Shown: positions 1-12,533 of the stretch, in pieces
Layout of the letters: each line of letters opens with the position of its first letter
How positions within the stretch are numbered: the stretch's first letter is position 1
Source of the DNA: Pseudomonadota bacterium
Lineage (GTDB): Bacteria; Desulfobacterota; Desulfobulbia; Desulfobulbales; SURF-16
Assembly: GCA_018816555.1 (NCBI GenBank)
Contig: JAHIVT010000003.1
Coordinates: forward strand, 1 to 63,130
Direction: 5' to 3'
DNA length: 63,130 nucleotides
Made by a program: the position numbers and the translations under genes
Notes under the pieces: model-generated
The model's database searches: none
Told to the model about the DNA's origin: nothing
The model's input: only the letters and a program-made list of their open reading frames with translations

Positions 1-75
1 AAAAGCTAACAATACAGGAAGAACTTTATGGTCGCCTTGCAATATATTCCATGTAAATTCAATGTGTTACATTGT

Positions 76-106
76 AAGATAACCAGACTCACCACCTGGT
101 TGTCTT
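76..106. other. Imperfect inverted repeat (hairpin) upstream of the MetE-like gene
   Basis: Positions 76-86 pair with 96-106 in an 11-bp stem containing one G-T wobble, around a 9-base loop. No clear T-run follows on the + strand, so it is not a textbook intrinsic terminator. It could be the weak end of a gene lying left of the window or a leader structure. Nothing else in the first 270 bases is recognisable as coding. Confidence 0.3.
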
Positions 107-199
107 AATCTGTAAAAGCGTTCGCGAAAATCGGTGATAATATAAGGCAGAACCCACGGGGCGCTATCTTTTTATTTTTGGCTTTGCACTTTGAACTTT

Positions 200-229
200 T
201 TGAGAGTAAGTTGATCATCTTTTTATACT
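200..229 (+). promoter_or_regulatory. Candidate sigma-70 promoter for the MetE-like gene
   Basis: A TTGAGA box at 200-205 is followed after 18 bases by a TATACT box at 224-229. This places transcription start near 236, about 40 bases before the ATG at 278. A ribosome binding site (AAGGAAG, about 268-274) precedes that ATG. The call rests on box similarity and spacing only. Confidence 0.4.
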
Positions 230-277
230 ATTTCATCACCATGATCATCCTGCAGGTAAATTAATTAAGGAAGAACA

Positions 278-1372
278 ATGTCCCCCCAGAATAACAGCAA
301 AGCAGGTTCCTCATTTGAGGCAGGCGGACATGCCACGTTGATCGGCAGCATTCCTCTGACAAATCACGATGAGGCACTTGAACTCGTGTTTCAGCACACA
401 CCGCACATCCCGCTCTGGCCCCAACTGCCGGGTAATCGCCTTGAGGGAATGCTGCAGCAGTTCAACGAAGGACTGCCAGGCATTTCATCAGTGGGTGAAA
501 GGATATTCTTCAACACTGGATCCGACCATTTCGAGGCGGACCAACTCGCCTTTTATGAGGAATATCTCGAAGTGGCGGAAAATTTTACCAAGCTTGCCGA
601 TTCCCGCTTCAAAGTAAGTCCTTCCCATGCTGAAGGGCTTTACAAACTGGTGGAAAAGGTAAAAAACCGGGATGGCATTCTCGCCCTGAAGGGACAGATT
701 ACCGGCCCCTTTACCCTGCTCACCGGCATATCGGATCAGGATAACCGTGCCGGTTATTATGATCCGATGATCCGGGAGATGATCACCAAGGGGCTTGCCA
801 TGAAGGCCGCCTGGCAGGTCACTTTCCTGAAAAAGGCGGGCAAACCGGTTATAGTTTTCATCGATGAACCGGCCCTGGCAGGTTTAGGCTCATCGTCATT
901 TATCAGTATTTCCAAAGAGGACATTTCCACAGACCAGAACGAGATGATCGAGGCAATTCATCAAGCGGGGGGGCTGGCCGGCATTCACGTCTGCGCCAAC
1001 ACGGACTGGGCACTCCTTCTGTCCCTTGATTTTGACATCTTAAACTTTGACGCCTATGGTTTTTTTGACCGCCTGGTATCATTCAAAAATGAACTCTATG
1101 CTTTTCTTACCCGAGGCGGTATTATTGCCTGGGGTCTCGTGCCGACTGCAGAAAAAGAACATATCCTCGCTGAAAGCACGGATTCTCTCGTTGCCCGCTG
1201 GGAAGAGCAGGCCTCTCAACTCGTTAACAAAGACTGGGATATGTCAACTCTGTTACGCCGGAGCCTGATTACCCCAAGCTGTGGCACAGGCGCATTGACA
1301 GCGGATCTGGCAGCACGGGTTCTCGAGTTGACCCAGGAGGTTTCAGAAAAATTGCGGGAAAAATATTTGTAA
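278..1372 (+). CDS. Core-MetE / uroporphyrinogen-decarboxylase-like protein
   Basis: This 364-residue protein resembles the C-terminal catalytic half of cobalamin-independent methionine synthase, in the UroD/MetE-like TIM-barrel superfamily. Candidate zinc ligands of the MetE type are visible: His237 and Cys239 in a HVCA motif and Cys335 in TPSCGTG. An FIDEPAL stretch near residue 195 fits the conserved acidic strand of MetE barrels. The N-terminal MetE half is absent, as in short core-MetE proteins, which in other anaerobes take methyl groups from a corrinoid protein rather than from methyltetrahydrofolate. That substrate role is family knowledge applied by inference; no corrinoid protein lies nearby. 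The start is supported by AAGGAAG a few bases upstream. lysS follows after 80 bases. Confidence 0.7.
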   Translation: MSPQNNSKAGSSFEAGGHATLIGSIPLTNHDEALELVFQHTPHIPLWPQLPGNRLEGMLQQFNEGLPGISSVGERIFFNTGSDHFEADQLAFYEEYLEVAENFTKLADSRFKVSPSHAEGLYKLVEKVKNRDGILALKGQITGPFTLLTGISDQDNRAGYYDPMIREMITKGLAMKAAWQVTFLKKAGKPVIVFIDEPALAGLGSSSFISISKEDISTDQNEMIEAIHQAGGLAGIHVCANTDWALLLSLDFDILNFDAYGFFDRLVSFKNELYAFLTRGGIIAWGLVPTAEKEHILAESTDSLVARWEEQASQLVNKDWDMSTLLRRSLITPSCGTGALTADLAARVLELTQEVSEKLREKYL

Positions 1373-1452
1373 GCATACCTGAACGATTAAATACATTATA
1401 ACATGCGAATATAACGAACGCACCAGGCAAAATTGTGGTGCGAGGTGGAAAT

Positions 1453-2928
1453 ATGGATGAACTGAACCAGATTTTGAAACAAAGACGGACCAAAGCCGAA
1501 GAGTTGGCCGAACTGGGGGTTGAGCTGTATGCCAACAATTACAAACCGACCCATCAGGTAAAGGACGTTTTGCCGGAAAATCCCGATCCGGAAGCACCCC
1601 TGATGCCAGGCAGCATGTCGCTGGCCGGCAGGATTGTTGCCATGCGCAAATTCGGCAAAGCGACATTCCTGCAGATTCAGGATGAAACCGGCCGCCTGCA
1701 GGTCTATATCAAACAGGATGTGGTGGGGCAAGAGGCCTACAATATTTTCAAAAAACTGGACATCGGCGATATTGCCGGCTTCAAAGGATCGCTTTTCCGT
1801 ACCAAGACCGGTGAACCGACGTTGCAGGCCATTTCCTTCCAGCACATCAGCAAATCCCTTCGGCCTCTCCCTGAAAAGTTTCACGGCCTGACCGATGTGG
1901 AAATCAGATACCGGCAGCGCTATGTTGATCTTATCGTTAATCCCGAGGTGCGGGATACCTTCCGCAAGCGGGTGGAAATTATCCGACTTGTCCGTGATTT
2001 TCTGGTCAACAGAGGATTCATGGAAGTGGAAACACCGATGATGCAGCCCATTGCCGGGGGTGCCACGGCAAAACCTTTCAAGACCCACCATAATGCCCTG
2101 GACATGGATCTTTATCTGCGCATCGCACCTGAACTCTACCTGAAACGGTTGCTGGTGGGCGGATTTGAAAAAATCTTTGAGATTAATCGTAATTTCAGAA
2201 ACGAAGGTCTGTCAACCAGGCATAATCCGGAATTCACCATGCTGGAATTTTATCAGGCATATGCCACCTACCATGACCTGATGGATTTGACCGAAGAGAT
2301 GATCTCGTGGATTGCGGCTGAGGTAACCGGCTCCATGCAGATCACCTATCAAGGTGAGGAGATTGATCTCTCCCCGCCCTGGAAAAGGTACACCATGGAA
2401 GAAGCGCTCATGGAAATCGCCGGCATTGAACAGACCATTTTAAACGATCCGGCAAAAGTCATGCAACTGGCCAAGGACAAAGGCATTGAGCTGGAAGCCA
2501 CGGCAGGTCCCGGCAAGGCCAAAACAGAGCTTTTTGAGCTGCTGGTTGAGGAAAAGCTCATCAACCCGACCTTTATCACCGAGTACCCTACGGAGATCTC
2601 CCCTCTTGCCAGGAGAAACAAGGTCAATCCTGAGGTTACCGACCGTTTCGAACTTTTTATCACCGGCCGGGAAATAGCCAATGCCTTCAGCGAATTAAAC
2701 GACCCCATCGACCAGAAACAGCGCCTGGAAAAACAGATTGCCGAACGGGGCGATGACGAGGAGATCTTCCCGGAACTTGACAGGGATTTTGTCCGGGCTC
2801 TTGAATACGGCATGCCTCCGGCTGCAGGGGAAGGAATCGGCATAGACCGTCTGGTCATGCTGCTCACCGATGCTCCCTCCATCCGTGACGTCATCCTCTT
2901 TCCCCATCTGCGTCCTGAGAAAGGTTAA
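1453..2928 (+). CDS. lysS: Lysyl-tRNA synthetase, class II
   Basis: LysRS charges tRNA-Lys with lysine using ATP in the cytoplasm. The 491-residue protein has the normal bacterial class II length. An N-terminal OB-fold anticodon-binding domain (roughly residues 55-160) is followed by the catalytic domain. Class II motif 2 appears as FRNEGLSTRHNPEF, and motif 3 as GEGIGIDRL followed by LFPHLRPE at the C-terminus. An in-frame GTG lies 18 bases upstream, but the ATG at 1453 is preceded by GAGGTGG at the proper distance and gives the usual N-terminus, so I use it. The stop is only 4 bases before the TTG start of the LolC/E gene, which suggests co-transcription with the lipoprotein export genes. 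Confidence 0.97.
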   Translation: MDELNQILKQRRTKAEELAELGVELYANNYKPTHQVKDVLPENPDPEAPLMPGSMSLAGRIVAMRKFGKATFLQIQDETGRLQVYIKQDVVGQEAYNIFKKLDIGDIAGFKGSLFRTKTGEPTLQAISFQHISKSLRPLPEKFHGLTDVEIRYRQRYVDLIVNPEVRDTFRKRVEIIRLVRDFLVNRGFMEVETPMMQPIAGGATAKPFKTHHNALDMDLYLRIAPELYLKRLLVGGFEKIFEINRNFRNEGLSTRHNPEFTMLEFYQAYATYHDLMDLTEEMISWIAAEVTGSMQITYQGEEIDLSPPWKRYTMEEALMEIAGIEQTILNDPAKVMQLAKDKGIELEATAGPGKAKTELFELLVEEKLINPTFITEYPTEISPLARRNKVNPEVTDRFELFITGREIANAFSELNDPIDQKQRLEKQIAERGDDEEIFPELDRDFVRALEYGMPPAAGEGIGIDRLVMLLTDAPSIRDVILFPHLRPEKG

Positions 2929-2932
2929 TAAC

Positions 2933-4165
2933 TTGAGTTTTGAGACATTTATCTGTTTCCGCTACCTGAAGGCAAAACGGAAACAGGGATTTATTTCGCT
3001 TATCACCTTTATTTCCGTGGCCGGGGTCGCCGTGGGGGTCATGGCCCTCATTGTCGTGCTGGCCGTCATGGCGGGATTCACCTCCGAGCTGCGCAATAAA
3101 ATTCTCGGGGTAAACTCCCATATTGTTGTGCAGAAGCTTGGCGGCATCATCGATGACTACCCGGCCCTGGTTAACGCCATCCAGCATACGGAAGGGGTAA
3201 AGTCAGTCACCCCCTACATCTATTCCCAAACCATGATTACCACGGGTAATAACGGCACCGGCATCGTGCTGCGCGGTATTGACCCGGACAGCGCCTCATC
3301 GGTACTTTCCCTGTCAAGCCAGCTGATCCAGGGACATATTGCCGGTCTTTCCCGTTCCGAAAAGGAACCTGGTATGCCACCGGGGATCATCATCGGCAAA
3401 CATCTGGCACGGCAGCTCAGGATAGGAATGGGAGACAGGGTGAGGCTGCTGTCTCCATCCGGCCCCCTGACCCCCATGGGAGTGATTCCTAAAATAAAAA
3501 CATGCGAGGTTACGGGCATTTTTGACACCGGCATGTATGAGTATGATTCCTCCCTGGCCTATATCTCCCTTAAAACCGCCCAGCAATTTCTCGGTATGGA
3601 CGATGCTGTGCACGGCATTGAAATTAATGTCAACGATATTTATCAGGCCGCAGACATTGCCACCAGGATAGAGGAGATGCTTGGCCCTGGCTTTGTGGCC
3701 AAGGACTGGATGCGCATGAACCAGAATCTCTTTTCCGCCCTGAAACTTGAGAAAACGGCCATGTTTATCATCCTTACCCTGATTGTGCTGGTGGCGGCCT
3801 TTAACATCATCAGCACCCTCACCATGGTGGTCATGGAAAAGACCAAAGACATCGCGGTGTTAAAATCCATGGGGGCCAAATCCGGCAGCATTCTCCGCAT
3901 TTTTGTTTATGAAGGGCTTATCATCGGCTGCACCGGCACCGCAATGGGCGTCGCCGGGGGGCTCGGCTTATGCAAGATTCTGAGTCGCTACCAGTTTATC
4001 AAGCTTCCCAGCGATGTGTATCCCATGTCCACCCTGCCGGTGAAGATTCTGCCCTTTGATGTGACAGCTGTTGCCTTTGCCGCGGTACTTATCACCTTCC
4101 TTGCAACCATCTATCCGTCGTGGCAGGCGTCCCGGGTTGAACCGGCCGAAGCCCTGCGTTATTAA
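2933..4165 (+). CDS. lolC: Lipoprotein-releasing ABC transporter permease LolC/LolE
   Basis: This inner-membrane permease subunit of the Lol system extracts outer-membrane lipoproteins and hands them to LolA. The protein (410 residues) begins FETFICFRYLKAKRKQG, typical of the family. One membrane segment (about residues 20-45) is followed by a large periplasmic MacB-like domain and three C-terminal FtsX-type segments. MGAKSGSILRIF is the cytoplasmic coupling region. It is very likely started by the TTG at 2933, four bases after the lysS stop, with GAGAAAGG upstream; longer in-frame forms run into lysS. LolC and LolE are hard to separate by sequence and many species have only one, which may form a homodimer with LolD. 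lolD follows after 6 bases. Confidence 0.93.
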   Translation: MSFETFICFRYLKAKRKQGFISLITFISVAGVAVGVMALIVVLAVMAGFTSELRNKILGVNSHIVVQKLGGIIDDYPALVNAIQHTEGVKSVTPYIYSQTMITTGNNGTGIVLRGIDPDSASSVLSLSSQLIQGHIAGLSRSEKEPGMPPGIIIGKHLARQLRIGMGDRVRLLSPSGPLTPMGVIPKIKTCEVTGIFDTGMYEYDSSLAYISLKTAQQFLGMDDAVHGIEINVNDIYQAADIATRIEEMLGPGFVAKDWMRMNQNLFSALKLEKTAMFIILTLIVLVAAFNIISTLTMVVMEKTKDIAVLKSMGAKSGSILRIFVYEGLIIGCTGTAMGVAGGLGLCKILSRYQFIKLPSDVYPMSTLPVKILPFDVTAVAFAAVLITFLATIYPSWQASRVEPAEALRY

Positions 4166-4171
4166 TACCAT

Positions 4172-4906
4172 ATGAGAGACACCAGCAGCAGAACAGTTGA
4201 TTTTTCAGCCCGGGGACTGATGAAGTCCTACGGACATGGCCCGGGCAAGGTGGAAGTGCTCAATGACCTCAGCCTTGAACTCCTGAGGGGGGAGATGGTG
4301 GCCATCACCGGTGTTTCCGGAACCGGCAAATCAACGCTTCTCCATATTTTCGGCACCTTGGACAGACCGGATAAGGGCACCTTAACTTACAAAAATGAAG
4401 ATATTTTTAAACGGGATGATGCAAGCCTGGCAACTTTCCGCAATCAGACCATTGGCTTTGTTTTCCAGTTCCACCATCTGCTCCCCGAATTTTCCGCACT
4501 GGAAAACACTCTCATGCCTGGCCTAATCGCAGGCAGGAAAAAAGACGAACTTTTTGACGATGCGAGGGAACTGCTCAACAAAGTAGGTCTCGGGCACAGA
4601 CTGGAGCACCGGGTCGGCGAACTGTCAGGCGGTGAACAGCAGCGGGTCGCCCTGGCCAGAGCCATTATTATGAAGCCCGCACTGTTGCTGGCTGATGAAC
4701 CGACCGGCAACCTTGATCCCAAAACAGGTGAAAAGGTTTTCAATCTGATCCGGGACATGAATCATGATTTCGGGCTGACCACGGTGATGGTTACCCATAA
4801 TTACGCCCTTGCCCGCCAGATGGACCGTTGTCTGACCTTACTAAACGGCAGGCTGTCCGACAGCGGCATTTTACAGGAAAATGAAGCACTCTCCGCCATT
4901 CATTGA
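4172..4906 (+). CDS. lolD: Lipoprotein-releasing ABC transporter ATPase LolD
   Basis: This is the cytoplasmic ATPase that powers LolC/E lipoprotein release. At 244 residues it has the standard single-domain ABC length. Visible motifs are Walker A (GVSGTGKST, near residue 47), a Q-loop (FVFQFHHLLPEF), the signature LSGGEQQRVALARA, and Walker B with LLADEPTGNLD, then a switch histidine in MVTHNY. The LLPEF stretch and GNLDPKTG are typical of the LolD/MacB branch. It sits six bases after its permease, so the two are almost certainly translated together. Confidence 0.95.
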   Translation: MRDTSSRTVDFSARGLMKSYGHGPGKVEVLNDLSLELLRGEMVAITGVSGTGKSTLLHIFGTLDRPDKGTLTYKNEDIFKRDDASLATFRNQTIGFVFQFHHLLPEFSALENTLMPGLIAGRKKDELFDDARELLNKVGLGHRLEHRVGELSGGEQQRVALARAIIMKPALLLADEPTGNLDPKTGEKVFNLIRDMNHDFGLTTVMVTHNYALARQMDRCLTLLNGRLSDSGILQENEALSAIH

Positions 4907-4912
4907 TTTTTT

Positions 4913-4935
4913 AATGGCAACAATCTCCATTTTTT
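4913..4935 (+). terminator. Weak intrinsic terminator candidate after lolD
   Basis: A short 5-bp stem (AATGG at 4913-4917 with CCATT at 4927-4931) runs into six T residues. The stem is short and without GC strength, so this may be a leaky terminator between lolD and bamA, if it works at all. Confidence 0.3.
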
Positions 4936-5072
4936 ATTAACTATCACTAGTTATAATTTTAATTGATGCAAATGAACAGGATCGGAAAAATGGTTGCCGG
5001 TGCGACAATTTTTCACTATCCTGATGAAGATACTTTCTTCTCTTATTCTCTACTCTATTACGAAAACTTGCC

Positions 5073-7760
5073 ATGCATATATCCCGTTCTCCTCTGAGCC
5101 TTGTTATTCCTCTTTTCATTCTTGCTTTTTTATTGGCTTTTTCCTCCGGCAGCAACGCTGCCACCGAGGCAGCAACTGCCGATGCCACATCGGCAAACAC
5201 CGTTTTTCTGCCGTTTAAAATCAATACGGCTGGAGATCCCGCGCTGTTGTCCGAAAAAAGCGACCAGATCCTGTCAACATACGTTACCTCAAGAGGGCAG
5301 AAATTTCTGGATCGCAGCCAGGTGATGGCACAAATTGATTATGCCGCCCTCTTCCCGCCTCCTCCTGAAAAAATCCGCCAGATAATCCCGGAAGGGAATC
5401 TCGAGTACATCGTGTTCGGCAGCATCACCCAGGTCGGCAGCAAATTAAGTGTCGACATTCTGACGGTTGATCTCCTTGACGCCACATCATCCCGCTCATT
5501 CTACCAGGAAGCGGCAAATACCGAAGAACTGGCCATCGTACTCGACACACAGGTGGACAAGATCCTTTCCTACACAGGCCGACTTTACCGCATTGCCAAG
5601 ATAGAAATCAGCGGCAACACCCGCATCGACTCAGGAGCCATCCTCAAACATATCCAGAACAGGGCGGGCGACCGGTATAATCAGGCCCAGCTCAGAGAGG
5701 ACCTGAAGAACATTTACAAGATGGGTTATTTTGACGATGTGCAGATCAATGTGGAAAACACCGAGGAAGGCAAGGTGGTGACCTTTTCCGTCAAAGAAAA
5801 GGAAGTTATCACAAGCGTCACTATCTCCGGTGAAAAAAATCTCGAGACTGACACCATCAAAGAGGTCATCACCGTTACGGCAAACACCATTATCAATCCC
5901 CAGGAGGTCATGACATCCGCGGAAAACATCCGCAAGCTTTACAAGGAAAAAGGATATTTTGACACCGAAGTCACCACGAAACTCACCTACCCTGACAAGG
6001 ACCGGGTCAATATCCTGTTTGAAATCAAGGAAGGGGATAAAATATACGTCAAGGAAATAATCATCCACGGCAACAAGACCTTTGCCAATGATGAAATAGA
6101 AAAAATTCTCTCCACTTCAACTAAAACATGGTTCTCCTGGTTCACGGATTCAGGCCTGCTGAAAAGAGACATCTTGAAGCAGGATGCCTCCCGCATCGGT
6201 GCTTTTTACCAGAATCATGGGTTTATCGATGTTCAGGTGGGTGATCCCGAGGTGGAGAAAAAAGGTGAATGGCTTTATGTTACTTTCAACATCACGGAAG
6301 GTGACCGTTATAAGGTAGGTGTCATCGAGATCGGCGGTGACCTGATCGAAGAAAAATCAGTTCTCCAGGGTATGACAACCATCGGCGAGGAAAAATATTT
6401 CAATCGCCAGGTTCTGCGTGATGATGTCCTGAAAATTTCAGATTACTACGCCTCCAAAGGATACGCCTTTGCCGAGGTTGATCCCCAGGTTACCAAAAAC
6501 AGCGAAGAAAAACGGGTTGACCTTAACATCCATATCAGCAAAGGAGATCTGGTCCATATCAACCGGATTATTATCAAGGGAAACACAAAGACCCGGGACA
6601 AGGTCATTCGCCGCGCCATGGCAGTTGACGAAGACAGCATTTACGACGCAACCGCCTTGAAGAAAAGCACGGAGCGCCTGCAGCAGCTTGATTTTTTTGA
6701 GGACGTCAACATTACCCCTGAACCGACAGAGGAAGACAACCTGATGGATGTCATTGTCGACCTGAAGGAGAAATCAACCGGCACCTTCAGTATCGGCGCC
6801 GGATTCAGTTCTGCCGACGGTCTGCTGTTCATGTCGGACATCACCCAGCATAACTTTCTCGGCCGCGGCCAGTCTGTGACATTACAGGCCAACGTCGGCG
6901 GCAGTAGTACCCATTACAATCTGGGCTTCACCGAACCCCATCTCAATGACTCCAAGCTCTCCTTCGGATTTGATGTTTACCACTGGACGCGGGATTACGA
7001 CGACTATGACAAAAAATCCATCGGCACAGCAATCCGGCTCGGCTACCCTATCTGGGAAAAATGGACGGTCTGGGGCAGCTGGGGCTATGATGACTCGGAG
7101 CTGTCCAATGTCAGCCCAACCGCCTCTCATTACATCCTGGACTCCATGGACATCAATATCACCCACTCAGTGACCTTGGGCCTTTCCCGCGACAGCAGAA
7201 ATCGTCGGTATAATCCCACCGAGGGCTCCCTGCAATCTCTGTCCGTCAAAAAAGCCGGCTCCATTCTGGGTGGCGACAGCGCCTTTACCAAATACGAGGG
7301 ATCAACCAGCTGGTATTTTCCCTACCGCTGGGATACGGTGTTCCATGTCCGGGGTGCCGCCGGTTACGTCACCGAAGACGAGTCAAACAAGTTGCCTATT
7401 TACGAGAAATTCTATCTGGGTGGGTTAAGCACCATGCGCGGTTTTGAAAATTACGGCATCAGCCCGCGCGATCCGGATACCGATGAAAAAATAGGCGGTG
7501 AGAAAATGGCCTACGCTAACTTCGAGTACATTTTCCCTCTTGTCAAAGACATCGGTCTCAATGGTGTAGTCTTCTATGATATCGGTAATGTTGTCCGCGA
7601 TTCGGAAAATATCGGGACGGATCTTCGCTCAAGTGTCGGCTTCGGCTTCCGCTGGCTGTCACCCATGGGGCCACTACGGCTTGAATGGGGGTATAATATT
7701 GATCCCATGTATGATGAAGACCAAAGCCTCTGGGATTTCAGCATCGGGGGGCAGTTCTAG
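5073..7760 (+). CDS. bamA: Outer membrane protein assembly factor BamA with N-terminal extra domain
   Basis: BamA folds and inserts beta-barrel proteins into the outer membrane. The 895-residue protein has a signal peptide (hydrophobic residues about 8-30, ending near SNA-A). From about residue 170 come five POTRA repeats, each with an I-x-G-N or similar strand (IEISGNTRI, VTISGEKNL, IIIHGNKTF, IEIGGDLI, IIIKGNTKT). The 16-strand Bam barrel follows from about residue 560 and ends in the aromatic residue FSIGGQF, the expected C-terminal sorting signal. Residues about 45-165 form an additional domain resembling TolB/FlgO-type N-terminal folds (VFLPF ... YIVFGSITQVGSKLSVDI), absent from E. coli BamA. 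A strong terminator lies 59 bases downstream. Confidence 0.95.
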   Translation: MHISRSPLSLVIPLFILAFLLAFSSGSNAATEAATADATSANTVFLPFKINTAGDPALLSEKSDQILSTYVTSRGQKFLDRSQVMAQIDYAALFPPPPEKIRQIIPEGNLEYIVFGSITQVGSKLSVDILTVDLLDATSSRSFYQEAANTEELAIVLDTQVDKILSYTGRLYRIAKIEISGNTRIDSGAILKHIQNRAGDRYNQAQLREDLKNIYKMGYFDDVQINVENTEEGKVVTFSVKEKEVITSVTISGEKNLETDTIKEVITVTANTIINPQEVMTSAENIRKLYKEKGYFDTEVTTKLTYPDKDRVNILFEIKEGDKIYVKEIIIHGNKTFANDEIEKILSTSTKTWFSWFTDSGLLKRDILKQDASRIGAFYQNHGFIDVQVGDPEVEKKGEWLYVTFNITEGDRYKVGVIEIGGDLIEEKSVLQGMTTIGEEKYFNRQVLRDDVLKISDYYASKGYAFAEVDPQVTKNSEEKRVDLNIHISKGDLVHINRIIIKGNTKTRDKVIRRAMAVDEDSIYDATALKKSTERLQQLDFFEDVNITPEPTEEDNLMDVIVDLKEKSTGTFSIGAGFSSADGLLFMSDITQHNFLGRGQSVTLQANVGGSSTHYNLGFTEPHLNDSKLSFGFDVYHWTRDYDDYDKKSIGTAIRLGYPIWEKWTVWGSWGYDDSELSNVSPTASHYILDSMDINITHSVTLGLSRDSRNRRYNPTEGSLQSLSVKKAGSILGGDSAFTKYEGSTSWYFPYRWDTVFHVRGAAGYVTEDESNKLPIYEKFYLGGLSTMRGFENYGISPRDPDTDEKIGGEKMAYANFEYIFPLVKDIGLNGVVFYDIGNVVRDSENIGTDLRSSVGFGFRWLSPMGPLRLEWGYNIDPMYDEDQSLWDFSIGGQF

Positions 7761-7818
7761 CAGCTTTCCGGATTTCTTGCCGCAGGAACGCAACAACAAG
7801 CCAAATCAATCTCTTCCC

Positions 7819-7850
7819 GCCATGGCAGCTTTCACTGCCATGGCTTTTTT
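7819..7850 (+). terminator. Strong intrinsic terminator after bamA
   Basis: A perfect 10-bp stem (GCCATGGCAG at 7819-7828 with CTGCCATGGC at 7835-7844), a 6-base loop and then six T residues. This is a textbook Rho-independent terminator. It ends only three bases before the ATG of mfd, so mfd must be transcribed either by read-through or from a promoter overlapping this element. Confidence 0.9.
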
Positions 7851-7853
7851 ATT

Positions 7854-11363
<3,510 letters not shown>

Positions 11364-11444
11364 TATCGTAAATACTAAACCTTAACGTTGAGCTACCAAA
11401 TCCGCGTGTTGGCGGAAACATACTGCATTCATCTTGGTTTTCGC

Positions 11445-12461
11445 ATGTTTAAAACGATAAATTCCCCCATATCATTCAGAAAAGCCCGTTTAACCGCTTT
11501 ATTTCTTTTCCTGATCGCCAAACTCTTTCTCTGCTCTGTGACCCTTGCCGGAGAACTTGTTGACCGGGTTGTTGCCGTGGTAAACGACGATGTCATCACC
11601 CTTTCCGAGCTTGAAGAAGAAGCTGCGTCGACTATTGCCAAAATCAGAGCGGAAGCACCTCCAGCCCAGGTTGATGATGCCATCCAGAAAGCACGCAAAG
11701 AGATCCTGCGCAATATGATTGATCACAAACTTCTTCTCCAGCGTGCCGCCAAACTACAGATTGAGGTTGCCGATGCGGACATCGACGCAGCCATCGACCG
11801 GATAATGGAACAGAACAACCTTACCGTGGAACAGTTCCGGGAACAGCTTGCGACCATGGGTGTAACAGAGGGAAAATATCGCACCTCACTGCGCGATCAG
11901 ATTCTCCGCTCAAGACTGCTCAGTTACGAAATCCGGTCAAAGGTGGTGATCACCAATGAACAGATCGAGGCATACTACCGGAATAAGTACATGCAGCACA
12001 ATTCTCCGGAAGGCTATCACATCCTGCAGTTTGGCAGCGGCTGGGAGGACAAGGGACGTTCCGCTTCCAAAGAAGAGGCCCTCAAACGTGCGGAGCAGTT
12101 GCGGGAAATGGTCATGGCAGGTGAAAATTTTAATGAAATAGCTAAAAATTATTCAGACCTGCCTTCCGGGGTTGATGGCGGTGACATAGGCACCTTTAAG
12201 ACAAATGAACTGGCTGACTACATGTGGCAGGCTATTAAAGACCTTCATCCCGGAGAAGTGAGTCCCGTCATCGAGACTCCTGCGGGATTCCAGTTCTTTA
12301 AACTCCTGTCAAAAAGCAGTGACGGTGTTATTGCCCAAGCCCCTCTGGAAAATGTAAAGGAAGAAATCAGGGCAACTCTTTACGACCAGGAACTAAAGAA
12401 AAAATTTGAATACTGGGTCAAGGAATTACGTGAAAATTCTTATGTAAAGGAACTCCTCTGA
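11445..12461 (+). CDS. surA: SurA-type periplasmic chaperone / parvulin peptidyl-prolyl isomerase
   Basis: This is a periplasmic chaperone for outer-membrane proteins. From the ATG at 11445 (MFKTINSP) it is 338 residues. A basic N-terminus and hydrophobic segment ending near TLAG form a signal peptide. Next comes a SurA_N domain starting ELVDRVVAVVNDDVITLSELE, an almost universal SurA opening. A single parvulin (PpiC) domain occupies about residues 190-290 (GYHILQFGS ... LPSGVDGGDIGTF). E. coli SurA has two parvulin domains; one is common in deltaproteobacterial relatives. An in-frame TTG at 11388 would spoil the signal peptide. Proximity to bamA and lolCD makes an outer-membrane biogenesis role likely. 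Confidence 0.88.
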   Translation: MFKTINSPISFRKARLTALFLFLIAKLFLCSVTLAGELVDRVVAVVNDDVITLSELEEEAASTIAKIRAEAPPAQVDDAIQKARKEILRNMIDHKLLLQRAAKLQIEVADADIDAAIDRIMEQNNLTVEQFREQLATMGVTEGKYRTSLRDQILRSRLLSYEIRSKVVITNEQIEAYYRNKYMQHNSPEGYHILQFGSGWEDKGRSASKEEALKRAEQLREMVMAGENFNEIAKNYSDLPSGVDGGDIGTFKTNELADYMWQAIKDLHPGEVSPVIETPAGFQFFKLLSKSSDGVIAQAPLENVKEEIRATLYDQELKKKFEYWVKELRENSYVKELL

Positions 12462-12533
12462 TCTCTCACTTTCATTCGGACAGGATAATGACCTCGAAAA
12501 ACCTCATTGTTCCTGCAAAAGGACTGGAGCCAA

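Noticed and set aside
1-277. Riboswitch (for example SAM or cobalamin) before the MetE-like gene
   Set aside because: Only one simple hairpin is visible; no conserved riboswitch core could be recognised.
1396-2091. Long open frame on the minus strand opposite lysS
   Set aside because: It lies fully under a well-conserved gene and has no recognisable family; a codon-usage shadow.
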